DNA of 33,776 bases from Candidatus Cloacimonadota bacterium (GTDB taxonomy: Bacteria; Cloacimonadota; Cloacimonadia; Cloacimonadales; Cloacimonadaceae): the NCBI GenBank assembly GCA_012516855.1, contig JAAYWB010000022.1, forward strand, positions 1 to 33,776, given 5' to 3'. The position numbers were made by a program, and so were the translations under genes. Of the stretch, positions 7,029 to 14,017 are shown piece after piece. The stretch's first letter is position 1. Each line of letters begins with the position of its first letter. The notes under the pieces were generated by a model. It ran no database searches. It was not told the origin of the DNA and saw nothing but the letters and a program-made list of their open reading frames with translations.

Positions 7029-8314
7029 ACCCCGGTATTGCCATGTTTGCGGCTCTGATCATCTTTGCCGTAACCTACATCTTCATCATCACAGAGTGGA
7101 TCAACAAGATGCTGGCCTCTCTCATCGGTGGATTCCTCCTGATCGTTACCGGAATCCTGACCCAGGGCGAGGCTTTCAAGGCTGTTGACTGGAACGTCAT
7201 ATTCTTTCTTATCGGCATGATGCTGGTGATATCCGTGCTCAAGAAAACCGGGGTCTTCATGTATGTGGCTATCAAGACCGCCAAACTGGTGAGGGGGCAC
7301 CCTGTGGCCATCATGATGCTGATGTTTGCCATCACTGCTTTTTTCTCGGCTTTTCTGGACAGCGTTACCGCTGTGATGATCCTGGTTCCGGTGGTGATGC
7401 TCATCTGCCATGAGCTGGAGATAACCCCCGTGCCCTTCATCATAACTATGGCCGTGGCCTCAAATATGGGAGGTGCCTCGACCATGGTGGGTGACCCACC
7501 CAACGTGATTCTGGGAAGCGCCATCGGCAAGACTTTTCTGGATTTTGTGACCAACCTCGCCCCGGCTGCCATCGCCTCCGTAATCTTCAGCATGGGACTT
7601 ATCTATCTTTTTTACCACAAAAAACTTCACGTAAGTCTCACCAACCGGGCCAAGCTGATGAGCTACAATGAAGACAAGCTTATCAAGGACAAGCGGACGC
7701 TGGTGATTTCCCTAACCGTGCTGGGCCTAATGCTCCTGGCCCTGGCTCTGGACGGAGTTCTGCACATCGGCACGGCCAGCATTTCCATGACCGCGGCGTT
7801 GACCCTGATGATCATCAGCAACCGCAGGAATATGGAACCGGTGATGGCAAAGGAAATAGATTGGGTTACCCTCTTTTTCTTCATCGGGCTCTTCATCATC
7901 GTGGAAGGACTGGTCAAAACTGGCTTCATCAATATGTTCGCCAACAAAGTGATCAGCGCCACGGGAGGAAATCCCCGCTCCACCTCAATGGCCATCCTCT
8001 GGCTTTCAGGAATATTTTCTGCTTTTGTGGACAACGTTCCTTTCGTGGCCACCATGATCCCCGTGCTCAAACAGATAAGTCAGGTTATAAACAACCCCGC
8101 ATTGATGGACCCCATCTGGTGGTGCCTTTCGCTCGGCACCTGCCTGGGCGGAAACGGAACCCTGATCGGCGCCTCTGCCAATATTGTCTCTGTGGGGATA
8201 GCCAAGCAGAATGGCTTTCACATCTCATTTTGGGATTTCACCAAGATCAGCGTGGTTTTCACCCTCTGCTCTCTGGTGATTTGCACTGTTTACATCCTGC
8301 TCCGCTATTTCTAA
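7025..8314 (+). CDS. ArsB/NhaD-type ion transporter (IT superfamily)
   Basis: This 429-residue polytopic membrane protein has about 11-12 hydrophobic segments in two halves. Each half carries the IT-superfamily signature: 'FFSAFLDSVTAVMILVPV' then 'ASNMGGASTMVGDPPNVILG' in the first, and 'IFSAFVDNVPFVATMIPV' then 'LGTCLGGNGTLIGASANIVS' in the second. These motifs are typical of ArsB, NhaD and P-protein relatives. Sodium/proton exchange or anion export are both possible, and the sequence does not decide the substrate. Translational coupling to the EIIA-CBS protein suggests regulated ion transport rather than arsenic resistance; there is no arsR or arsC here. Its stop is 3 bp from the convergent SRAP gene. 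Confidence 0.9.
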   Translation: MNPGIAMFAALIIFAVTYIFIITEWINKMLASLIGGFLLIVTGILTQGEAFKAVDWNVIFFLIGMMLVISVLKKTGVFMYVAIKTAKLVRGHPVAIMMLMFAITAFFSAFLDSVTAVMILVPVVMLICHELEITPVPFIITMAVASNMGGASTMVGDPPNVILGSAIGKTFLDFVTNLAPAAIASVIFSMGLIYLFYHKKLHVSLTNRAKLMSYNEDKLIKDKRTLVISLTVLGLMLLALALDGVLHIGTASISMTAALTLMIISNRRNMEPVMAKEIDWVTLFFFIGLFIIVEGLVKTGFINMFANKVISATGGNPRSTSMAILWLSGIFSAFVDNVPFVATMIPVLKQISQVINNPALMDPIWWCLSLGTCLGGNGTLIGASANIVSVGIAKQNGFHISFWDFTKISVVFTLCSLVICTVYILLRYF

Positions 8315-8317
8315 GCT

Positions 8318-8983
8318 TCAGACGGCAGCCCAGCACTCCTCTGAGTTGTTGCCCACCCGGTTCACGAATTTGCTCACCGGACGCAGGGCCAGTTCGCCTT
8401 CCGGGGCTGGTTTGAGCAGCGGAACGAAGTCCAGCGGATCGCTCTGCCGGTGGTTCAGCCAGGCCAGCCTGTCCCCGCCGAAGAGCAGCACCGGCATCCT
8501 GTGATGGATTTGTGCCATGGCGTCATTGGCGTCCGTGGTGATAATGGCCAGGGAGGGAATGAAGCTTCCGTCCGGGCCGCTCCAGGCGTCGTAAATGCCT
8601 GCCATCCAAATCAAATCGTCGTTCACGGCGTGGATGAAGAAAGGCTGCTTGTCGCTAACGCGCCATTCATAGAAACCATTGGCCGGAATGAGGCAGCGCC
8701 GGCGCTGTAACCCGTTGCGGAATGAGGGCTTGGATGTGATGGTATCCGCCCGCGCGTTGATCAGGTTAAATTTTGGCAGTTCCCGGCTCCAGGAGGGAAT
8801 CAGGCCCCAGCGAAAATATCCCGGATAGCGTCCTGCGTCCTGGCTCAGAACGGCCATCACCGTCTGGGTGGGCGCCACGTTGAAATTCAGCTCCTCCTGC
8901 TCCGCCAGATGGGTCAGCCGCAGTTCTTTCTCCATCTTTTGCAGTTGGTCATGTTTGATCACCTGGGCAAATCTTCCGCACAT
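8318..8983 (-). CDS. SRAP-family abasic-site protein (YedK/HMCES-like)
   Basis: The 221-residue protein starts MCGRFAQ. Cys2 is the residue that, in YedK and HMCES, forms a covalent thiazolidine link to abasic sites in single-stranded DNA. Other family landmarks are present: NFNVAPTQ, WGLIPSW, NARADTI, 'RRCLIPANGFYEW' (the conserved Glu) and 'IHHRMPVLL' (the conserved His). ATG 8981-8983 is fixed by the need for Cys at position 2 and by AAGGAG just upstream. It is divergent from endonuclease III (97 bp apart), which acts on the same lesion. Normal length, apparently intact. Confidence 0.95.
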   Translation of the reverse strand: MCGRFAQVIKHDQLQKMEKELRLTHLAEQEELNFNVAPTQTVMAVLSQDAGRYPGYFRWGLIPSWSRELPKFNLINARADTITSKPSFRNGLQRRRCLIPANGFYEWRVSDKQPFFIHAVNDDLIWMAGIYDAWSGPDGSFIPSLAIITTDANDAMAQIHHRMPVLLFGGDRLAWLNHRQSDPLDFVPLLKPAPEGELALRPVSKFVNRVGNNSEECWAAV

Positions 8984-9079
8984 GCTAAACTCCTTCTGGT
9001 TGACAGATTCGGCAGCCCGGGAAATCCTGCAACATATTTTTTGACGTTTATCGGATTCACAGCCAAAAAAGGAAAGACC

Positions 9080-9727
9080 ATGCCCAAATTCAATATCGAT
9101 GCCGTGATGAAGGCGCTCGCCGAACACTTTGACAGGGTGAAGACCCCCATCGTAGACCTCATCCAGGTGCGGACCAAAGACCCCTTCAAGGTGCTGGTGG
9201 CGACCATCCTCAGCGCCAGAACCAAGGACGAGACCACCGCCAGGGCCTCCGCAGCCCTTTTCGCGGAAGTGAGCGGTCCTGACGATCTGGAAAAGATTAG
9301 CGCTGACAGGCTCAACTCCCTCATCCGGCAGGTGGGCTTCCACAACGAGAAGACCAAACACCTCAAACAGCTTCCCGCCGTGCTGAAAGAACGCTTCGGC
9401 GGCAAGGTTCCCTCCGAGATCGACGATTTGCTCCAGCTTCCCGGCGTGGGTCGCAAAACCGCCAACCTGGTTCGGGCGGTGGCATTTTCCCTGCCCGCCA
9501 TCTGTGTGGATGTGCATGTACACAGGATCAGCAACCGCTGGGGCTATGTGAGCACCAAAACCCCTTTCGAAACTGAGATGGTCCTGCGGAAAAAACTGCC
9601 TGAAAAATACTGGCTAACCTACAATTCCCACGTGGTGGCTTTTGGCCAAAACCTCTGCTCGCCCCGCAAGCCGCGCTGCTCAGAGTGCCCAGTCTTCAAT
9701 TATTGTGCCCGGGTCGGGGTGGCTTAG
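9080..9727 (+). CDS. nth: Endonuclease III (DNA glycosylase / AP lyase)
   Basis: This is a 215-residue base-excision repair enzyme that removes oxidised pyrimidines and cuts at abasic sites. The helix-hairpin-helix LPGVGRKTANLV holds catalytic Lys126, and VDVHVHRISNRWG holds catalytic Asp144. The C-terminal iron-sulphur loop has Cys193, 200, 203 and 209 in the standard C-x6-C-x2-C-x5-C spacing. ATG 9080 follows GGAAAG and gives the usual family length; the frame is open further upstream across the SRAP start, but that part has no Nth similarity. 'LSARTKDETT' replaces the LSAQATD of E. coli, a change also familiar in other lineages. Confidence 0.96.
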   Translation: MPKFNIDAVMKALAEHFDRVKTPIVDLIQVRTKDPFKVLVATILSARTKDETTARASAALFAEVSGPDDLEKISADRLNSLIRQVGFHNEKTKHLKQLPAVLKERFGGKVPSEIDDLLQLPGVGRKTANLVRAVAFSLPAICVDVHVHRISNRWGYVSTKTPFETEMVLRKKLPEKYWLTYNSHVVAFGQNLCSPRKPRCSECPVFNYCARVGVA

Positions 9728-9746
9728 CTTAAACGATGTAGTAGTA

Positions 9747-9776
9747 AGGCTTGACGCCAGGCCTTTGGCAGAGCCT
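9747..9776. terminator. Possible bidirectional terminator between nth and recX
   Basis: An imperfect stem lies in the 47-bp gap between the convergent genes. The outer arms are AGGCT and AGCCT and the inner arms GCCA and TGGC, around GGCCTT. There is no T run on either side, so termination strength is doubtful; the position is the main support. Confidence 0.3.
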
Positions 9777-10383
9777 AAGCCAGTTCCTCCCAGGCGCTTT
9801 GGATTTCCTCGAGCTCAAAACCCTTGCGGAAAAGATAGCCGAAGGCTTTTCCCCTCAGCTTCTGGCGGGGCAAGCCGCGGTGTGTGGAGCAGTATTTGGC
9901 TAGCAGTTCGCTGATGTTTTCGCTGGCCTGTTCGCGAGGATAGAGCTCTTCCAGAAGTTCTGTCCAAATCTCTCTGGGGATGCGTTGTTCCCGTAGTTTG
10001 GCGATGATGGCGCGTTTGCTGGCTTTGCGTGCGATGTAGGAACGGATCAGCACATCCGCGAAGCGGGCGTCGCTCAGAAAGTTCTGCTCCCGGCAGCGCT
10101 GTATCGCGGCGTCAATGATTCGGGGCTCGAACTCCTTCCTTTTCAAAAGGTTCCTGCACTGGAATTCGCTGTGTTCAGCCTTGGCCAGATAGTCCAGCAG
10201 GGTGGAAAAGGCCTGTTTTTCGAGCAAGGCTAGCAGTTCCTGAGCTTTATCCCGCTCGATTTCGCCCTCGAAATTATCCGGCCAAAGAGGAAGGAGTACC
10301 CGCGTTGGCAAGGTGCCCCTGCAAATTCCGTCCAGTTCGACGCGGACCGTGTATCTATTCTTCGGAACTGTCCTCAGCCGCAT
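9775..10383 (-). CDS. recX: RecA regulator RecX
   Basis: The approximately 202-residue small helical protein lies directly after recA. RecX hallmarks are visible: '[26 protein letters not shown]' (first three-helix repeat), '[25 protein letters not shown]' (second repeat with the SDxRFA motif) and '[11 protein letters not shown]' (third repeat). RecX caps or disassembles RecA filaments. ATG 10381-10383 lies inside the last codons of recA, giving a 29-bp overlap; a TTG 12 bases further upstream is an alternative start. The overlap implies translational coupling to recA. Confidence 0.92.
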   Translation of the reverse strand: MRLRTVPKNRYTVRVELDGICRGTLPTRVLLPLWPDNFEGEIERDKAQELLALLEKQAFSTLLDYLAKAEHSEFQCRNLLKRKEFEPRIIDAAIQRCREQNFLSDARFADVLIRSYIARKASKRAIIAKLREQRIPREIWTELLEELYPREQASENISELLAKYCSTHRGLPRQKLRGKAFGYLFRKGFELEEIQSAWEELA

Positions 10384-11404
10384 CCGTTTTGTCAAAGATC
10401 TTGTCCGGATTGATGTTCTGTTTCACGGCGTCTTCGATTTCGTCCAGCAGTTCAGGCGTCTCTTTCAGGTATTGCTTGGTTTTTTCCGCGCCCTGGCCCA
10501 GCTTAATGTCCTTGTAGGCGAACCAGGAGCCGCTCTTCTTGATGATGCAGGCATCCACCGCCATATCCATGATGATGTCCAGTTGGGAGATTCCCTCGCC
10601 GAAGATGATGGGGAAAACCACTGTCTTGAAGGGTGGGGCGAGCTTGTTTTTCACGATTTTAACGCGGGTCTTGGCTCCGATCACCTCGGCTTCAGCTCCG
10701 CCGGTTTTGATCGCTCCGGCAAAACGCACTTCCAGGCGCACGGAGGAGTAGAACTTCAGCGCTACGCCGCCGGAGGTTGTTTCCGGGTTCATGAAGGGCA
10801 TGGTGCCGATTTTCATGCGGGTCTGGTTGATGAAGATGACCGCGGTATTGGATTTGGAGACAATCGCCGTGAGTTTGCGCAGCGCCTGGCTCATCAGGCG
10901 AGCTTGCAAGCCAACGTGGCTGTCACCCATGTCGCCTTCGATTTCCTGTTTTGGAACCAAGGCCGCCACGCTGTCCACGATCACCAGGTCCACAGCGGAA
11001 CTGCGCACCAGGGTCTCGCAGATTTCCAGAGCCTGTTCCCCGCCGTCCGGCTGGGAGAGCAACAGCTCCTCCGTCTGCACGCCCAGATTCTTGGCGTAAG
11101 CTGTATCCAGGGCGTGTTCGGCGTCGATGAAAGCCACCACGCCGTCCAGTTTTTGCGCTTCCGCGGCGATATGCAGCGCGAGGGTGGTCTTTCCGCTGGC
11201 CTCGGTGCCGTAGATTTCGGTGATGCGGCCGCGCGGGATGCCGCCAATGCCGAGGGCGATATCCAGGTTGAAAGCCCCGGTGGGGATCACCTCAACTGTC
11301 TGCTGAGGCTTGTCGCCCAGGCGCATCAGCGTGCCCACGCCGTATTTTTTCTCAAGCTGCGAAATCGCGGTCTTGAGGGCTGTCTCTTTGTTTTTGTCCT
11401 GCAT
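10355..11404 (-). CDS. recA: Recombinase RecA
   Basis: The 349-residue recombinase polymerises on single-stranded DNA for strand exchange and repair. Walker A is GTEASGKTT (residues 66-74), with Thr where most RecA proteins have Pro. Walker B is '[12 protein letters not shown]', followed by L1 '[20 protein letters not shown]'. The L2 region reads '[20 protein letters not shown]', against INQIRMKIGVMFGNPETTT in E. coli, so it carries one extra residue and loses a Gly. The C-terminus is acidic. The start at 11404 (MQDKNKE) is preferred over 11410 because AAGG is then 8 bases upstream instead of 2. It is the third gene of a reverse-strand operon. Confidence 0.96.
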   Translation of the reverse strand: MQDKNKETALKTAISQLEKKYGVGTLMRLGDKPQQTVEVIPTGAFNLDIALGIGGIPRGRITEIYGTEASGKTTLALHIAAEAQKLDGVVAFIDAEHALDTAYAKNLGVQTEELLLSQPDGGEQALEICETLVRSSAVDLVIVDSVAALVPKQEIEGDMGDSHVGLQARLMSQALRKLTAIVSKSNTAVIFINQTRMKIGTMPFMNPETTSGGVALKFYSSVRLEVRFAGAIKTGGAEAEVIGAKTRVKIVKNKLAPPFKTVVFPIIFGEGISQLDIIMDMAVDACIIKKSGSWFAYKDIKLGQGAEKTKQYLKETPELLDEIEDAVKQNINPDKIFDKTDAAEDSSEE

Positions 11405-11420
11405 TGTCATATCCTTTTGT

Positions 11421-11972
11421 TTATCTTAATATACATTGTTCCAAACTGTGGTAGGTGGGTCCCTCGGGCTTGAGCACGCTGCGGTAGAGGGTGATTCTGT
11501 CATAGGTGAAGCTGCTCTGTTCCACCTCGCTTTGCAATATTTCGCGTTCCAGCGTGGGCGGCAGGGTGGATTTGATCCGTCCCAGAGTGATATGTAGCTT
11601 CAGCGGCTTGGCGTCGGGCTTGAAACCCTCTGTGCGAATTTCAGATAGCAGATGCTTGTACCAGCGGGAAAGGGAGTCGTCCTGCGCCTCAAGGCTGGCC
11701 CAGATGAGCCGCGGCGATTTCCAGGGGAAGAGTTCCAGTCCTTTCAACGCCAGTTCGAAGGGCGCGCTTCGTTCTGCCGCTTCGGTCATTACCCTGGCCA
11801 GATCGGGGATTCGGGCGCTGTCCACATCACCCAGGAAAAGCAAGGTCAGATGCAGATTGTCTTCCCTGACCCACTTCACGCCGGGCGTTCCCCGCAGCCA
11901 GCGCAGTTTTTCGGCAAGGCAGGCTCGCGGCCTGTCTGGAACTTCCAGGGCGATGAAGGTTCGGTAAAGCAT
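11421..11972 (-). CDS. thpR: RNA 2',3'-cyclic phosphodiesterase (2'-5' RNA ligase family, ThpR)
   Basis: The 183-residue protein of the 2H phosphoesterase superfamily has both signature motifs: HLTL (His41-Leu44, followed by LFLGD) and HITL (His127-Leu130, followed by GRIK). The start '[13 protein letters not shown]' is typical of ThpR. These enzymes hydrolyse 2',3'-cyclic RNA ends, and some also join 2'-5' ends in vitro. The gene abuts the upstream adenosine-kinase gene (start codon directly next to its stop) and lies 16 bp before recA, so it is an internal member of the operon. ATG 11970-11972. Confidence 0.93.
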   Translation of the reverse strand: MLYRTFIALEVPDRPRACLAEKLRWLRGTPGVKWVREDNLHLTLLFLGDVDSARIPDLARVMTEAAERSAPFELALKGLELFPWKSPRLIWASLEAQDDSLSRWYKHLLSEIRTEGFKPDAKPLKLHITLGRIKSTLPPTLEREILQSEVEQSSFTYDRITLYRSVLKPEGPTYHSLEQCILR

Positions 11973-12455
11973 TCAGCGCTTGTAGCCGATGTCCCGCAGG
12001 AATTTTTTGCGGTGGGTGATATCGGTATCCAGCTCTATTCCCAAGGGCGAGGAACCGTCGATGACGCCCAAAATGCCGTTTCCCTGTTCGCTGTGGGCCA
12101 GCACCACCTGCACCGGATTGGCCGTGGCGCAGAAAATCCGCACCACCTCGCGGCAGGCTATCACTGCCGGCAAAACGTTCACGGGGAAAGTGTCGCGCAG
12201 CACGATCAGGAAGCTGTGCCCCGCGCCCAGGCGCAGCATGTTGGCCACCGCGCATTCGATTAACTCGTTGTCCGTGCCCTCTTTGCGCACCAGGCGGGGA
12301 CCTGAGGCCTCGCAGAAGGCCAGGCCGAATTTGATGCCGGGAACGCTGTTAACCAAAGCTTCATAGAGGTCTTCCACGGTCTTGATGAAGTGGCTTTGAC
12401 CCAGAATGATGTTGGTGTCTGTGGGAAATTGAAGCTGCTCAAGCCTGAGTTCCAT
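11973..12455 (-). CDS. Adenosine-specific kinase family protein
   Basis: The 160-residue protein is clearly of the adenosine-specific kinase family (Pfam PF04008). Its hallmark blocks are present in order: 'SHFIKTVEDLYEALVNSVPG', 'KFGLAFCEASGPRLVRKEGT', 'LGAGHSFLIVL', 'PVNVLPAVIACREVVRIFCA', 'TANPVQVVLAH' and 'GNGILGVIDGSSPLGIE'. The family is found in archaea and some anaerobic bacteria and is thought to act on adenosine; the physiological role is not well known. It is the first gene of the operon with thpR, recA and recX. ATG 12453-12455 is preceded by AGAGG. Full length. Confidence 0.92.
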   Translation of the reverse strand: MELRLEQLQFPTDTNIILGQSHFIKTVEDLYEALVNSVPGIKFGLAFCEASGPRLVRKEGTDNELIECAVANMLRLGAGHSFLIVLRDTFPVNVLPAVIACREVVRIFCATANPVQVVLAHSEQGNGILGVIDGSSPLGIELDTDITHRKKFLRDIGYKR

Positions 12456-12485
12456 GCTGCAAACCTCTTTTTATCTGATGTCGGC

Positions 12486-12514
12486 AAGATATTCCGTGGG
12501 CAGAGCCTTGTCAA
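12486..12514 (-). promoter_or_regulatory. Sigma70-type promoter of the adenosine kinase-thpR-recA-recX operon
   Basis: Read on the reverse strand, a perfect -35 TTGACA (12509-12514) is followed after exactly 17 bases by the -10 hexamer TATCTT (12486-12491), about 30 bp before the first start codon. I see no LexA-like operator (neither CTGT-N8-ACAG nor GAAC-N4-GTTC) around it, so DNA-damage control of recA is not supported by the sequence. Confidence 0.75.
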
Positions 12515-12581
12515 GCTAAATTTCCCGTTTCGTTTCTCCTTGTCTGTCACCCCGGTTCCTTACTGCTTTTTTCCGTGATGA

Positions 12582-12821
12582 CCTGTCGGTCAGGCCCTGA
12601 ACCCTCGTGCCCTTCCTTCTCTTACGCCTCCTGCACAATCCCCGCATCGAATGCGGGCATCATGCGGGAGGCGAAACAGGAACACGGGAAAGGGCCTTAA
12701 TGGCCAGCAGATATCGCCTGGCCATATGCTGGCGTCGATCGCAGCATCGACGCCAGCAATTAATGATTTACCTCAATACATCCTGTCGTCCATGCTCACT
12801 AAGTTCGCTGTACGCCAGGCC
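12582..12821 (-). repeat. Intergenic multi-hairpin repeat, copy 3 (reverse), longest form
   Basis: This reverse-oriented copy holds the clearest first hairpin of the family: perfect 12-bp arms GCTGGCGTCGAT (12728-12739) and ATCGACGCCAGC (12746-12757) around a 6-base loop. It also has the GGCCATTAAGGCCC block, the long hairpin (arms CGCCTCC / GGAGGCG with inner CCCGCAT / ATGCGGG, about 12624-12674), and the extended tail ending in GCTGTACGCCAGGCC (12807-12821) that copies 5 and 6 share. No gene is visible between 12456 and 12914 apart from this element and the promoter. Confidence 0.88.
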
Positions 12822-12914
12822 AACTTTTTTATTTCTTTCTCCTTTTCCCTCTATCACCCATCAATCCATCACTTAATCACTTTCCCAATTCGTGTAATTC
12901 GTGGACACCCCATC

Positions 12915-13112
12915 CTATTTCAGCAGCACCAGTTTCTTGGTTTCCCTGTAAGCACCGCATTGCCGGCTGTAAAGATAGACCCCCGCGGGAAGTCCGTCCC
13001 CGCTGAAGGGTGTCTGGTGCATGCCGGGGCTCAGTTCATGGCGGGCCACGCTTTGTCAGTCGTCACTCCAGATGCTGATTTTTCGGGAAAGCCCTTCATT
13101 TTCCTCTTGACA
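12915..13112 (-). pseudogene. Remnant of a secreted protein: FlgD/Por-type C-terminal sorting domain
   Basis: Read on the reverse strand, the last 47 codons before TAG (12915-12917) spell a typical sorting-domain end, with 'GMHQTPFSGDGLPAGVYLYS' then 'YRETKKLVLLK'. In the same frame just upstream there is 'NEGLSRKISIWSDD', then a TGA (13056-13058), then 'QSVARHELSPG'. This is the sorting-domain strand pattern broken by a stop. No complete gene lies upstream, because the frame runs into the rpsU leader. It is therefore a broken leftover of a secreted protein like the C10 peptidase in this window. Confidence 0.72.
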
Positions 13113-13170
13113 CAATTCCCCCCTTCCAAAATCCTGCCTTCTCAATTTAGAAAAAAAGGTGGTGATTTGT

Positions 13171-13377
13171 TTGCCGACAGTAGTTTCCAAAGAGAATGAG
13201 TCTTTCGATTACCTGTTGAAAAGGTTCAAGAAGAAATGCGAGAAAGCCGCAATCCTTTCTGAGATCAAAAAGAGACAGGCCTACGAGAAGCCCAGCGTGA
13301 AGAAAAAACGCGAAGAAAACGCTTCCAAACGCAAGATGCTCAAGATCCAGCGCAGAATGCAGCGCTACATGAGGTAG
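13171..13377 (+). CDS. rpsU: Small ribosomal subunit protein bS21
   Basis: The 68-residue, strongly basic protein matches bS21: (M)PTVVSKENESFDYLLKRF, then KKKCEKAAILSEIKKR, 'AYEKPSVKKKREE' and a Lys/Arg-rich tail. bS21 sits on the 30S platform near the anti-Shine-Dalgarno region and helps initiation. The start is taken as TTG 13171, because the conserved PTVV follows it directly and AGGTGGTGA lies 5-13 bases upstream; a GTG at 13159 would add four untypical residues. It is the first gene of the rpsU...dnaG-rpoD cluster. The tail is slightly longer than the shortest bS21 forms. Confidence 0.94.
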   Translation: MPTVVSKENESFDYLLKRFKKKCEKAAILSEIKKRQAYEKPSVKKKREENASKRKMLKIQRRMQRYMR

Positions 13378-13415
13378 CCGCGGGCGTTTCCGTTATTTTG
13401 CCTAATGAACCGTTT

Positions 13416-13446
13416 GCAACAGGGATTCGTCCCTGTTTGCTTTTTT
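13416..13446 (+). terminator. Rho-independent terminator between rpsU and cvpA
   Basis: The stem pairs GCAACAGGGA (13416-13425) with TCCCTGTTTGC (13430-13440) around a TTCG loop, with one bulged T, and is followed by six T residues and more T-rich sequence. The classical E. coli rpsU-dnaG-rpoD operon has a partial terminator at the same place, which makes rpsU far more abundant than the downstream genes. The same purpose is likely here. Confidence 0.88.
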
Positions 13447-13471
13447 ATTTCTATAAAAAAAGAGGTAAATC

Positions 13472-14017
13472 ATGGGTATCATCGACTGGCTCATCCTGAT
13501 CATACTCGCCCTGTCGGCCTTTCAGGGGCTTCGCAAGGGTTTGGCGTCAACGCTGGTGCGCGTCGGCGCCGTCATTGCCGTCTTTATGCTCATCGGACAG
13601 ATTTTTCCCCTGGTGAAAAACGGCCTGATAGAAAACCTCAGGCTGGGCCTGGTTCCAGCCACCCTGCTTGCCGCGCTGCTCATCATCGTGGTGGTGGCGG
13701 TGATGGTGGGCATCGTGAACCTCATCTTCAAGAAAGTCCTCAAGGTCACGAAGCTATCCGGCCTGAACAAGTTCCTGGGCCTGGTCTTCGGTTTCCTGAA
13801 CGGCCTGATGGTGGTGATCGTGCTGATGGTGCTGCTGGACTACATCCCGAAACTGTCCACCCCGCTCAAGGACGGCTCCCGCCATCGGGTTTACGTCGCC
13901 GTGGACACCTTCAAGGAAGACCTCTTCACCGTCCTCAAATTTGAGGAACGCGACCGCTTCCAGCAGATCAAGGCGAAGCTCAAAAAGGACAACAACCAGA
14001 CCCAGACCGGAAAATGA
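13472..14017 (+). CDS. cvpA: CvpA family membrane protein
   Basis: The 181-residue protein starts MGIIDWLILIILALSAFQGL, the CvpA opening, and continues 'RKGLASTLVRVGAVIAVFML'. It has four hydrophobic segments (about residues 4-18, 30-47, 60-90 and 102-125), then a charged, polar C-terminus. In E. coli CvpA is needed for colicin V production, and relatives are linked to envelope homeostasis; the molecular role is not clear. It overlaps mutS2 by 4 bp (ATGA, 14014-14017). cvpA next to mutS2 is a recurrent bacterial pairing. RBS AGAGG at 13461-13465. Confidence 0.9.
   Translation: MGIIDWLILIILALSAFQGLRKGLASTLVRVGAVIAVFMLIGQIFPLVKNGLIENLRLGLVPATLLAALLIIVVVAVMVGIVNLIFKKVLKVTKLSGLNKFLGLVFGFLNGLMVVIVLMVLLDYIPKLSTPLKDGSRHRVYVAVDTFKEDLFTVLKFEERDRFQQIKAKLKKDNNQTQTGK

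Noticed and set aside
7025-8314. Arsenite efflux pump ArsB as a firm call
   Set aside because: The IT-superfamily motifs do not separate ArsB from NhaD-type exchangers, and no arsR, arsC or arsA is nearby.
9000-9046. TTGACA (9000-9005) and TTGACG (9041-9046) as nth promoters
   Set aside because: Neither has a -10-like hexamer 16-18 bases downstream.
8909-9523. Open frames through the divergent SRAP/nth region suggesting longer N-termini for both genes
   Set aside because: The SRAP fold requires Cys at position 2 (start 8983) and nth has a ribosome site and family start at 9080; the extra residues have no family similarity.
10313-11473. 386-codon open frame antisense to recA
   Set aside because: A shadow of the GC-rich recA gene; no ribosome site or recognisable domain, while recA is certain.
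12456-12560. SOS (LexA) operator upstream of the recA operon
   Set aside because: No CTGT-N8-ACAG or GAAC-N4-GTTC pattern found around the promoter.
13107-13135. TTGACA (13107-13112) as the rpsU promoter
   Set aside because: No acceptable -10 at 16-18 bases spacing; also lies inside the sorting-domain remnant. It remains possible but unsupported.
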